A DNA stretch of 21,794 bases from Azolla pinnata (GCA_037176905.1 JBBBWG010010423.1:1-21794); one strand, 5' to 3'. Positions 7,691 through 16,175 are shown, counted from the first letter of the stretch. Numbers and translations are program-made. The notes: a model not told the origin generated them from the sequence alone.

Positions 7691-8392
7691 GCCCTCAACG
7701 CGAAGAACGAAAATTTTCCACAAAAGGGCAATCGTACTGAGGAGGTGAACTTCTGCGGTTCATCTTCTATGACTTTCCGACGCACATGCAGAGATACTAC
7801 GGAGGATGATCCGAACATCCTCACTGTGGATAGCACGACCATACCAGAAGTTCTGCTTACGACGAATCAAGCCACCAGCTGGCTACTCGACTCGAGCGCC
7901 TCTTACCACGTAACTCCGTTCCGATCGCAATTCTAACAGTATACGGCTCGAAGTTTTGATCCTGTACGCGTCAAAAATTTGCAGCATTGTGCGGTCGTCG
8001 GCATCGGCACAGTAGAGCTTAACCTTCCGGGTGGCTCTACGATCGTACTCCATGATGTTTGGAACGTCCCGGAGCTATCAAGGTCGCTCATTTCGTCTCT
8101 CGGCGGACCGTTGTACTTCGTCAGCTTCATCGACGACGCTACGCGGAAGGTGTGGGCTTATCGGACTCGGACAAAAGATCGTGTTTTTACGATCTTCAAG
8201 GATTGGCTTGCAATGGTCGATAATCAGACGGATCAGAAGCTGAAATGCCTACGATCCGATAACGGGGGAGAGTATCAGTCTAACGAGTTCGTCCAATTTT
8301 GCCGAGAATGCGGCATCAAACGCGAATATACGGCTCCTTATAGTCCGGAGCAAAATGGGGTTGTAAAACGGATGATGAATCATACAATCTAG
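7691..8392 (+). pseudogene. Ty1/copia protease and truncated integrase
   Basis: The frame continues from Gag. The aspartic protease motif reads WLLDSSASYHVT at 7880-7915: the catalytic Asp (7889) is kept, but the Gly of the D-S/T-G triad is Ser. A TAA lies at 7934. At about 8092-8105 the text jumps from the protease C-terminus (ELSRSLIS) straight to the integrase core (YFVSFIDDATRKVW). Compared with the minus-strand copia in this window, about 150 codons are gone, including the HHCC zinc domain and the first catalytic Asp. The second Asp (SDNGGE, 8258) remains. The catalytic Glu position of NGVxERxNxT is Lys (8366). Protease and integrase are therefore inactive. Confidence 0.85.
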
Positions 8393-8807
8393 GAGTGGAT
8401 TGTTTCTATGCGTTTTCCTCGGATATGGACCTGACAGAAGTTTTAGCTACTGCTTATGGGACCCGGAGACTCACCAAGTTGTTTGAAGCTCGGACGTGGT
8501 CTTCAACGAGTCCGCGATGCACAAGAGTTACGTTTGCGGACATACCCACACCTTTGGACGGCCCGGCTCAACACACGAGGTCGGCTTCACGGTCAGCCCC
8601 TCTTAGTATGGAAGGAGCCGTACTTGACGAAAATTTGACTAGCAGAGCCACTATCAGTCCGACAGGTTCGGATTAACCAAGTTCGGGCATGCGAAGTATG
8701 ATCGCACTAAAACCGGCTACCTAAGAGGGTCGGATTAACCAAGTCTGATAGTCATTCCACGTCGATCAAAAAGACTGTCGCAGCCACCTGAGAGGTACTC
8801 TCCTGGC
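8393..8807 (+). pseudogene. degraded integrase C-terminal/linker region of copia
   Basis: Between the integrase core and the RT frame no long continuous reading survives. A short open stretch (8395-8676) shows no motif I can name. A direct repeat, TCGGATTAACCAAG, occurs near 8671 and 8731. By position this is what is left of the integrase tail and the linker. Confidence 0.5.
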
Positions 8808-10415
8808 TTGTTCTTTACGGACGCCGGTGAACCTACGACATACAGAGAAGCGATGGAAGCTGCGGATGCTGCATGTTGGCAACTTGGAATGGAGTCCGAA
8901 ATGAACTCTATCCGCGCAAACAGGACTTGGGACTTGGTGAGACTTCCGCAGAATCGGAAAGCACTACCGTGCAAGTGGGTCTATCGACTCAAACAACTGT
9001 CCGATTCCGCCAGTCCGAAGTATAAGGCGCGCATCGTAGCCAAAGGCTTTCGGCAAGAGTACGGCGTAGACTTCGACGAAGTCTTCTCACCCGTCGTGAA
9101 GATGACAACCCTTCGTTTTCTCCTCGGCGTAGTCGCGCTCGAGGACTTGGAGCTTCTTCAATTGGATGTCACAACGACATTCCTCCATGGTGATCTACAC
9201 GAGGAAATATATATGGAGCAGCTGCAAGGCTTTGCGTCACCAGGCTGTGAACATCACGTATGTCGGTTACGGAAGAGCTTGTACGGTTTGAAACAAGCTT
9301 CGAGGCAGTGGTATAGGATGTTCGACGATTTCGTACGATCGATCGGCTTTCTTCGGTCGGATGAGGACCATTGCTTCTATAGTAAAGACGCACCCGATGG
9401 TAGTCCCAGCTTCCTCATCCTATACGTGGACGATATGCTACTCTCCGGTCGACACATCGGACAGCTTGCCGAGCTCCGACGGCAAATGCTGTTGAAGTTC
9501 CCTATGAAGGACCTCGGTCCGGCGCATCATATTCTCGGAATGAAGATCACACGGAATCACCATTCACGACAGTTGCACCTGTCTTACTCCGCTTACATCC
9601 GACGAATTTTGGAGCGATTCAGCATGCATTTGGCTCGATCTGCTACGACACCGCTACCTGCCAACCTTCAGCTGTCACGGAAGGACTGCCCGACACCCAG
9701 TCCGGAGGGGGACCATATGAAGTCGGTACCATACGCACCGACTGTTGGCTCATTGATCTACACTATGGTCGCGACGCGGCCAGACATAGTGCATGCGGTT
9801 GGAGTCGTTAGCAGATTCATGCACAATCCCGGCCGCCCACATTGGAACGCAGTGAAGCATATCTTCAGATATCTGGTTGGCACACAAGACTACGGCATCA
9901 AATTCAGACCAGACGAACCCTTAGGCCTAGTTGGCTACACCGACTCGTATTACACGGGCTATCTTGACAACCAGAAATCGACGTCCGGATACTTCTTCAG
10001 GTTCGGGTACGGCGCCATTTTGTGGAGATCGAAACTACAGGACTGTACGGCTACGAGTACGACCGAAGCGGAGTACAGAGCTGCGTCGGACGCAGGGAAG
10101 GAAGCGCTTTGGCTCGGACGACTAGCTCGTACGTTTCGACAGGTTAATTTGAAATGGATTCCGATCGTACTCAGCAATAGTCAGGGAGCCGTCGCTTTAG
10201 CGAAGAATTCGGTACATCACAACGCTTCTAAGCATATCGAGGTTCGGTATCACTTCGTTCGGGATTGCGCAATTAAGGAGATGCTCAGTCTAGAGAAGGT
10301 CTCTACGACTGACAATGTTGCAGACGCGATCACCAAGAGTCTTTCGACGGACCGATTTCGGTCCTTACGCGATTGGATGGGCGTGGAGCTGATTCCGAAC
10401 GAACTGCGAAAATAG
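8808..10415 (+). CDS. Ty1/copia reverse transcriptase-RNase H, open frame
   Basis: A 535-codon open frame encodes the copying module of the nested copia. Reverse transcriptase comes first: the N-terminal ExxxWxxAMxxE-like region, CKWVYRLKQ, KARIVAKGFRQEYGVDF, the first catalytic Asp in LDVTTTFLHGDLHEEIYMEQ, then YVDD at 9423-9434 (residues 206-209) and KDLGPAHHILGMKI. The RNase H follows with STSGYFF, STTEAEY (catalytic Glu) and HIEVRYHFVRD. In the block usually written CDNQSAI the Asp is Asn (LSNSQGA), which probably cripples RNase H. The annotated first residue lies inside the polyprotein, so there is no independent start. It is fused to disabled upstream domains and would need another element's help. 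The openness of the frame contrasts with gag. Confidence 0.9.
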   Translation: MFFTDAGEPTTYREAMEAADAACWQLGMESEMNSIRANRTWDLVRLPQNRKALPCKWVYRLKQLSDSASPKYKARIVAKGFRQEYGVDFDEVFSPVVKMTTLRFLLGVVALEDLELLQLDVTTTFLHGDLHEEIYMEQLQGFASPGCEHHVCRLRKSLYGLKQASRQWYRMFDDFVRSIGFLRSDEDHCFYSKDAPDGSPSFLILYVDDMLLSGRHIGQLAELRRQMLLKFPMKDLGPAHHILGMKITRNHHSRQLHLSYSAYIRRILERFSMHLARSATTPLPANLQLSRKDCPTPSPEGDHMKSVPYAPTVGSLIYTMVATRPDIVHAVGVVSRFMHNPGRPHWNAVKHIFRYLVGTQDYGIKFRPDEPLGLVGYTDSYYTGYLDNQKSTSGYFFRFGYGAILWRSKLQDCTATSTTEAEYRAASDAGKEALWLGRLARTFRQVNLKWIPIVLSNSQGAVALAKNSVHHNASKHIEVRYHFVRDCAIKEMLSLEKVSTTDNVADAITKSLSTDRFRSLRDWMGVELIPNELRK

Positions 10416-10446
10416 TCGCACCTTCTACGACGAGCGTATTTGGCTG

Positions 10447-10464
10447 GATCGTACTACTACGATC
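10447..10464 (+). other. short perfect hairpin downstream of pol
   Basis: GATCGTA (10447-10453) and TACGATC (10458-10464) form a 7-bp stem with a 4-nt loop; another GATCGTAC follows at 10481. Confidence 0.6.
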
Positions 10465-10515
10465 GATCATACTTTTGTTCGATCGTACTATTCCGCAGTA
10501 TATCAGCCCCTTGGT

Positions 10516-10561
10516 AAATCTGTAAAACTTGTATATTTTCTTTTTTTCTTTTTACAGATTT
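10516..10561 (+). other. 12-bp perfect inverted repeat before the purine tract
   Basis: AAATCTGTAAAA (10516-10527) and TTTTACAGATTT (10550-10561) are exact reverse complements around a 22-nt pyrimidine-rich loop. It lies in the 3' untranslated part of the copia element, about 25 bp upstream of the 3' LTR. Confidence 0.8.
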
Positions 10562-10578
10562 TTGGAACACGCCCATTA

Positions 10579-10586
10579 CGGGGGAG
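10579..10586 (+). other. polypurine tract of the nested copia
   Basis: The purine run CGGGGGAG directly precedes the TG of the 3' LTR, the standard site of plus-strand priming. Confidence 0.8.
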
Positions 10587-10961
10587 TGTCGAATGCGGGC
10601 ATCTAATGGCTGTGTTCACACTTTCCATAAGTGGACGGGCCATATTTGTAATATGCTGGAAAGGCTTGTGCCCTAGCTTGGGGGTATAAATTCAAAGCTT
10701 GTATGGTCGTCCAAGGTTGGTTGCTCCAACTCCACATAATAACAATGCTATTTTGTGTCTATCTCTCTCTCTCTCTTGTGTCTTTGCCGCCACATCTGAG
10801 TGACCTAGATCTGAAGCCTCGTCTTTCAGATTTGATCTTCTCTCTGTTCTGACTTACCTGTTGACACCTCCACCATACTGCTGGAAGGTAGTGCTTCGAT
10901 TCCGACTGACGACCTTCATACCCAACATCTGGTTCAGAGTAATCTGGTTCCAGATACAACA
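10587..10961 (+). repeat. 3' LTR of the nested copia element
   Basis: A 375-bp partner of 5701-6078 with the same termini. Differences are scattered substitutions and a few small indels. It is followed by the duplicated target CAAAT. Confidence 0.95.
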
Positions 10962-10966
10962 CAAAT

Positions 10967-11708
10967 CACAATGACGCTAGAGCAGTTGCTGCGGCTAGTG
11001 CCGAGATTCCAAGAAGGGATACGACATACCTTGGAAGGTAAGACGACGACATTGGCAGCCGCAGTACAGCTCACGGAAGTCGATCAGCGCGTAATGGACT
11101 GCGAGTGCCCAAACATGGAGGCCATCATAGGCGGGCAAAGAATTGCAGGCATTTTGTCGATGGCGGATCTGGCTTCAACGCGATTAGTATGGCCACATGT
11201 CGGCAGTTGGGGATCACAAAGTGGGAGCCGTGTAAGTTTTGGCTGTGCATGGAGGATGGTAGCCCGGTCCGGCCAATCGGAATGATTTCGGACCTGGAAA
11301 TGGTCGTGAAAGGGCACGTATTCACCATTTCCGTGGTAATCATGGACTTGCCGCATTTGGACACTTACCCCATCCTCCTAGGGCGACCAAGGTTACACAC
11401 AGCCCGAATGAAGCATGACTGGCCGAAGAACGTGGTGACATTCCGGCGGGCAGGAAGAAAGATCCGGATACACATGACGAAGGGTCGTGCACCGGACGAG
11501 CCCACGGCTCTCGTGTACGCCGAAAGCGTAAATATGCTGGAGGGCCTAACGGAGGAAGAAGCTGATACCTTCTTCCAGGAGAATCCAACCCTGATGCCTC
11601 TGTACGAGATCGATGTAGTGAAGGAAGCGGAGTCATATCAATATTCTGCCGATACGGCGGTCGTCGAACTCGGCAGGGCTAGGGAAGCCTTGGAACATGA
11701 GGTGACGG
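10967..11708 (+). pseudogene. Ty3/gypsy gag-pro linker and aspartic protease
   Basis: This resumes the gypsy copy after the nested copia. The linker (10967-11150) ends with the conserved EAIIGGQRIAGI lead-in. A frame change falls at about 11150, and the retropepsin follows in the frame that includes 11105-11708. Its active site reads FVDGGSGFNAIS, the Asp-Gly-Gly-Ser-Gly form typical of plant gypsy proteases, followed by CRQLGI. The flap and the C-terminal signature YPILLGRPRL (Gly-Arg) are present. The downstream region (MLEGLTEEEADTFF and onward) is the protease-RT spacer. The TAG at 11714 belongs to the inserted LTR, not to the gypsy. The protease domain looks well preserved apart from the frame change before it. 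Confidence 0.85.
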
Positions 11709-11798
11709 TGTCGTAGTGTACACGGTACACCCCTTCAAAATAATAAAAACAAGAGAATATATATCATATTTATAATTTAACATTGAACGTGCATAGGG

Positions 11799-11860
11799 CA
11801 GGACTTGAACCCTGTACCTCCACATCATTAAGTTGAGAGTTTTCCATGACACGAATGTCT
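11799..11860 (-). other. tRNA-like segment in the 5' LTR (antisense)
   Basis: On the minus strand there is a B box GGTTCAAGTCC (11801-11811) with a degraded A-box position TCGTGTCATGG (11844-11854), 32 nt apart. The copy in the 3' LTR has a full A-box match. The fold is poor, so it is not a functional tRNA gene. Confidence 0.5.
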
Positions 11861-11929
11861 CATGCATAAGGCTAGTGCATCCACATATTATAGAAAGTAT
11901 TCATGTGTATTTCATACAACAAAAGCATG

Positions 11930-12030
11930 CATGCACGACTAGCCTGCATGATCACATGCACGACACGCGTGCATGCACACATGCACAACTAGCATGCATG
12001 CATGCATAGCTTCTCTCACCTATATAAACA
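11930..12030 (+). promoter_or_regulatory. RY-motif (CATGCA) cluster and TATA box in U3
   Basis: Within about 80 bp the bases CATGCA or TGCATG recur at least eight times, including CATGCATG runs at 11930 and 11993-12006. A TATA box (CTATATAAACA) follows about 15 bp downstream. CATGCA is the RY element bound by plant B3-domain factors of the ABI3/FUS3/LEC2 group. The 3' LTR keeps the cluster at about 14520-14602. A regulatory role is inferred. Confidence 0.5.
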
Positions 12031-12345
12031 GGGCTAGTTGAAGCCCTAACCATGAGCTCAGAATCAACTCATGTACTGAAAAATTATCTTATGAAATCAG
12101 AAATCATCATCAACTCCCAAATTCTTAATCGAAACGATCATTATCGGCGATCATCAAGAGCTTGTCGGCAACATTCGGAAGAATTATATCTATAAACCCT
12201 TCTCAACCCTTCTTGATCTCTCTCTTTGATTCTCTATTTCTCCTCGTCCAGGACCCCAGTGGTCATTGCCCAACTCACGCGAAGATCCGGCGCCGTACGG
12301 TACGACACATGTGGTTAACCTGACGTGAAACAGGTGAACAAGGAG

Positions 12346-13361
12346 ATGGAGAACCAGCCAGCCGAGATCAACATGATGGTTTTGTTCGAGAGGATGCTTC
12401 AGGAGCAGTGTGCGCAATCAGAAGCTGCATCAGCGGTTGAACGGATCGTGAAGCGCAACGGAGAATTCAATGGAAAGGACATGTCTCGCTACTTGCGAGA
12501 CTACAAGGCACAAATGCTGCGGTGCGGGATCTCGGAGGGCTACCAAGTCATTGCTTTCAACCGGGTGGCTACGGATCGTCTTCAAGCGAGTCTCCGGGAG
12601 CTCCAACAACAACATCCAACTTGGCCGGCATTTGAAGCAGCAATTAAGACGGTGTACGCAATGGAAGACTCTTCTAAGGCGACATGGAGGGGCTTCGAAG
12701 AATGGGTGGCGGTGCCGAACAAAGGGTTGAACGTCCTCGAGGTATTTTCTGAATTTGAGAGTCGTTTCGGGATGCTATCTGCACATGATCAAGCACTCCT
12801 TGTAGCGGACAAGGTTGTTATGTTTTTGCGTGCCATGGACGCCCGAGATGGACATGATCTCGGAACATTACTTGAAGATGCAACTACGGAAAGCGGACTA
12901 ACAAGTGACTAGGAGATTGTTAAAACTGATGTGTGACGCGATTCACGAAAAGGCGTCAGTGGCTAACAGGGGAGGAGAAAAGGAACACAGAACCAATACA
13001 AAGGCCTCGACCTGTAGTGGAGAGCCTCCAACCGCAAACTCGGGATGTTCCGGCAGAGAGAAGAGTTGACGTATCTGTGCTGGAGCAGCTTCTCAAAGGG
13101 ATCGCGGATTTGAAGATCGCGGGGATGAGGAGAGCAGACGAGCGACCAAGCACCTCAGACCGTCGGTGCATTTGGTGCGACGACGCCACACACGACTGGA
13201 GGAGGTGCGACGAGTATAAAGAGGCATTACATCGTGACCTCATTTACTACGAAGGTAACCGTATCCATTCCATGGATTCTCGAAAGCCATTACGAACAAA
13301 CTACCGAAAGGGAGGTATGAAGAAAATTTTGGAGGAAGAAATTGCAGCAAGAAATAGCTAG
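12346..13361 (+). pseudogene. gag of the non-autonomous element with a CCHC knuckle
   Basis: The first ATG of the open region is at 12346 (MENQPAEINMMVLFERMLQE). The capsid-like domain reads ERIVKRNGEFNGKDMSRYLRD followed by YKAQM, then an all-helical text to a TAG at 12912. A frame change of about one base follows, and the next open stretch (12933-13361) holds a basic linker and one zinc knuckle CIWCDDATHDWRRC at 13167-13208 with all four ligands. Length and order (capsid-like region, coiled linker, knuckle, charged tail) match plant gag-only elements. No protease motif follows. The stop and the frame change mean the present copy yields at most a truncated protein. Confidence 0.75.
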
Positions 13362-14246
13362 TGTCCACATTTGGAATACGTGTGGGTGAATTTGTGACAA
13401 CATCTTCTTTTTGGCCGAAAGTACTCGAGGCTGTGAAAGAAACCGGGGCAAGCGAAATCCGGAGTACAATGGACAAGGTACGCGAAGCGACAGGATGGGA
13501 ATGTCCGGTGGACCAAACGAGTGTAGAAGCCTTGTGCCAACTCCACGATGTCTTTGTGGATGAGGAAAGGCGACACTTGAAGGACGGATCACGCATACCT
13601 GAGAGCCGAAATGGTGGGAAGACGAAGGTACCGACGTCTGAGCTCACATCAGATATTGAGCAATGGACAGATCAGGGAAAGGTGTTCGAGGAGAGAGAAG
13701 ATACAACTACCTACGCATTGTGCCGACAGCGGGAAGTTTCTGTTGAAGAAAAGCAGAAACAACTAGATCAACGCGGGCCAACATGTGAGGTTGCAACTTC
13801 CGCCATCGAGCCACCAAATGATCTGAAGAAATTGCTTGAAAAAAGAGCTTCACAACAGCAACAACAACGACAAAAACGAAAGAGCTTGGAAGAAGATTGT
13901 CAAAACTTGTCTCTTTTGAAGAGAAATCCAGTTTTGGCAAAACCTACCCAACTCAACTCAATTCAACAAGAAGGAACAAAGAAAGAGGTAGCTAAAGAAA
14001 ATGCAGAGCCGATCGAATAAATAGAAGGAAAACAAGTTGAAGAAGAAAAAGACCTCAACCAGGAAAAGAGAACAAAGAATGAGATGAATAATGACGGAGC
14101 GACGGAAGCGAAGAATCCCAAGAAAAGTACAACAACAGATTTGGCGCGTTCATGCAAAATTGAAGGACAAGACACGAATTTCGGTGAGGATGATAATACA
14201 TTGCAACATGCAGTACAATGGTCCGAAGGTATCCTAGGCCGATAGG
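13362..14246 (+). pseudogene. charged C-terminal region of the gag-only element
   Basis: A third frame is open to a TAA at 14018 and then in the same frame to a TAG at about 14244. It is highly charged, rich in E, K and Q, with a Gln run (QQQQQ) encoded near 13853-13867. Text such as TSELTSDIEQWTDQGKVFEE followed by RED looks like the conserved tail of plant gag-only elements, but I cannot name a domain. No D-S/T-G protease triad or polymerase motif is present. Confidence 0.55.
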
Positions 14247-14300
14247 GGATTGGCTAGACTCGGCACATACCGGAGGATGTGCGGGTTTGGAGGGGGCGAG

Positions 14301-14903
14301 TGTCGTATAAGTGTACACGGTACACCCCTTCAAAATAATAAAAACATGAGGATATATATCATATTTATATATTCAATATTAAACGTGCATAGGACAGGAC
14401 TTGAACCCTGCATCTCCATCTCATTAAGTTAAGAGTTATCCACTACACTAATGTCTCATGCATGAGGCTAGTGCATCCACATATTATAGAAAGTATTCAT
14501 GTGTATTTCATACAACAAAAGCATGCATGCACGACTATCCTGCATGATCACATGCACGACACGTGTGCATGCACGCATGCACAACTAGCATGCATGCATG
14601 CATAGCTTCTCTCACCTATATAAACAGGGCTAGTTGAAGCCCTAATCATGAGCTCAGAATCAACTCATGTACTGAAAATTTATCTTATGAAATCAAAAAT
14701 CATCATCAACTCCCAAATTCTTAATCCAAACGATCATTATCGATGATCATCAAGAGCTTGTCGGCAACATTCGGAAGAATTATATCTATAAACCCTTCTC
14801 AACCCATCTTGATCTCTCTCTTTGATTCTCTATTTCTCCTCGTCCAGGACCCCAGTGGTCATTGCCCAACTCACGCGAAGATCCGGCGCCGTACGGCACG
14901 ACA
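14301..14903 (+). repeat. 3' LTR of the gag-only element
   Basis: It starts TGTCGTATAAGTG directly after a purine tract and ends GGCACGACA. It carries the same tRNA-like segment, CATGCA cluster and TATA box (near 14618) as the 5' copy. Confidence 0.9.
14388..14458 (-). other. tRNA-like segment in the 3' LTR with complete A and B boxes
   Basis: On the minus strand TAGTGTAGTGG (14440-14450) fits the A-box consensus TRGYNNARNGG at every fixed position. GGTTCAAGTCC (14397-14407) fits the B box. They are 32 nt apart, as in real tRNA genes. A CTCTTAA heptamer lies where an anticodon loop would be (Lys-CTT type). Acceptor and anticodon stems pair poorly, so it is tRNA-derived rather than a tRNA gene. 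Confidence 0.55.
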
Positions 14904-15056
14904 GCGGTGTCCCAACGAGTTCAGGCAACCGAACTCGAGGAGCTAAATCTGGGAACGAAAGAGGAACCGCGAAAGGTTTTGGTGGCCAAGGAGCTGGACG
15001 CAGATTTCAAAGAACAGTTGACTAATGTTCTCCGGGTATACAAGGACGTATTTGGA
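14904..15056 (+). pseudogene. Ty3/gypsy reverse transcriptase, N-terminal edge only
   Basis: The gypsy copy continues here. The open text contains ELEELNLGTKEEPRKVLVAK and then LRVYKDVF. This is the conserved lead-in to gypsy reverse transcriptase (an E(E)xNLGTxEEP block, then ELLxEYxDVFA). The next expected block (AW.Y.DMPG and the polymerase core with YVDD) is absent. Right after DVF the sequence becomes GAAG/GAGG repeats. The frame is in phase with the protease before the inserted gag-only element. Truncation is therefore at about 15052-15058. Confidence 0.8.
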
Positions 15057-15156
15057 GAAGAAGCAGAAGGAGAGGAGGCGGACAACAGAAGAAGAAGAAG
15101 AAGAAGAAGAAGAAGCAGATCAGAGAGAGATCTGCCGCCGTCTCTCTCTCTCTGAG
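15057..15156. repeat. purine-rich module with hairpin, inverted relative of 1127-1310
   Basis: GAAGCAGAAGGAGAGGAGGCGGACAACAG is followed by a (GAA)n run, the hairpin GCAGATC-AGAGAGA-GATCTGC (15115-15135), then (TC)n and TGAGG. The reverse complement of 1127-1310 has the same order of parts. In that copy the sequence after TGAGG is the gypsy LTR; here it is unrelated DNA. Confidence 0.8.
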
Positions 15157-15307
15157 GTCCAGATCTAGGTTCAAGTCCTAGGTCAAGGTCAAGATATGGA
15201 GTTGGGCGGTGGTATCGTCTTCCTTATTTTTTTCCCTCGGATTCTTGCTCATCGGTTTCCTGGGATCTCTCGGTGTTTGTGTCTCCTTTAATAAAGGCTA
15301 CTACCAA

Positions 15308-15420
15308 AATCTGCTCTCTCCCCAAAATTCGCCATCAAACCCTAATCTGCTCTCTCTCCCAAATCCGCCCATCAAACCCTAATCTGCTCTCTCTCCTAAA
15401 CTCTTAAGACCCCTAATCTG
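15308..15420. repeat. about 36-bp tandem repeat, three copies
   Basis: Units start AATCTGCTCTCTC at 15308, at about 15344 and at about 15381, each ending near AAACCCT or ACCCCT. Sequence of this kind (CT-rich with AAACCCTAA) is common in plant 5' untranslated regions, but no coding region follows. Confidence 0.7.
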
Positions 15421-16175
15421 AAGCGTTCTAAATCGGGAAAACCTTGTGCACCTAATCTTGGGGATAGTTGTAATCTATTTTCTATTGTTAATGATTATTA
15501 TAAAATTTTATTCATTTCAACTCTTCAGATAAACGAAACGCACGGTTGTGGTATTCTCTGGTCGGAGGCCCCGGAGTCGTATCTCAACTTTCACGTATCC
15601 TCATCGTAATTTCACGTCACCGGTAATGAAGATGACACATCAAAGCATCTCTCTAGCTTCTTTTTATTCAAGCTTTAGTATTGATAGCATTGATCAGATG
15701 CCGCTATTTTGAAAAGGCTATTGAATTTATTCAGGCTTTAGTATTGGCTCTTTTGAAAAGTATATAATATTGGCAAAATTTCCAGGTGTTTCATGCATCT
15801 TATTTGATGACAAAATGGAAATTTTAGTCACCTCACTAGTTTTTTCTACCCCTCTTAACTAGTTGTAGTTGCCTTGGATACGCTCACTCTCTAGGCATTT
15901 GACAACTTGTTTTACTAATGAAAAGACCTTTCAATTGGAAAGGAAAAAAATGAAATTATCATATAATATAGTTGTAACAAACCACTAAATCAATTTCCTG
16001 TTTAACTACATATTTGTTGAGATAGTGTAGTGAGCTCATCAAATATCTTCTTCTTCTTCTTCTTCTTGTTTCCCCACCGCAGGCCGTTTGGGAAATTGTC
16101 CTATTTGATCTTTTCCCTTTTGTAAAAAGAAGAGAAACGACGGAAAAAAATCTGCCCATACATACAAAATCGCCA

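Larger units (their letters stand above)
5701..10961 (+). mobile_element. Ty1/copia element nested in the gypsy copy
   Basis: The element is bounded by direct LTRs (5701-6078 and 10587-10961) and flanked by a perfect 5-bp duplication CAAAT at 5696-5700 and 10962-10966. It has a tRNA-iMet primer site, a purine tract, and the copia gene order gag, protease, integrase, reverse transcriptase, RNase H. The two LTRs differ at roughly one position in ten by eye, so the insertion is not recent. Gag carries stops and integrase carries an internal deletion, while the RT/RNase H frame is open throughout. Confidence 0.95.
11709..12307 (+). repeat. 5' LTR of the gag-only element
   Basis: It starts TGTCGTA and ends GTACGACA, giving the inverted termini TGTCGT/ACGACA. 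It contains an antisense tRNA-like segment (11799-11860), a CATGCA-rich cluster (11930-12008) and a TATA box CTATATAAACA near 12020. It differs from 14301-14903 by scattered substitutions and small indels, fewer than those between the copia LTRs by eye. Confidence 0.9.
11709..14903 (+). mobile_element. non-autonomous gag-only LTR element (TR-GAG/LARD type)
   Basis: Two direct LTRs of about 600 bp (11709-12307 and 14301-14903) enclose 1,993 bp that encode Gag-like sequence but no protease, reverse transcriptase or integrase. The flanks suggest a 4-bp target duplication with one mismatch (ACGG at 11705-11708, GCGG at 14904-14907). With four bases discounted the host gypsy frame is in phase; with five it is not. 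A purine tract (GGAGGGGGCGAG) precedes the 3' LTR. The bases after the 5' LTR do not match a primer site I recognise. It would depend on enzymes from another element. Confidence 0.85.
3010..15056 (+). mobile_element. Ty3/gypsy element, interrupted twice and 3'-truncated
   Basis: Parts in order: LTR 3010-3362, primer site 3369, gag about 3400-5700, protease 10967-11708, start of reverse transcriptase 14904-15056. The gaps are a copia insert (5701-10961) and a gag-only insert (11709-14903). Frame arithmetic supports a single element. The gag-pro frame before 5700 and the frame from 10967 are in phase once the copia and one CAAAT are discounted. The protease frame and the RT frame at 14904 are in phase once the second insert and four target bases are discounted. 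The element ends where reverse transcriptase should continue, and no 3' LTR is found downstream. It lacks an RT core, RNase H and integrase, so it cannot move on its own. Confidence 0.85.

Noticed and set aside
15167..15177. GGTTCAAGTCC, an exact B box, just after the purine-rich module
   Set aside because: No A-box match lies at tRNA-like spacing upstream and no cloverleaf can be drawn, so a single 11-mer is not enough.
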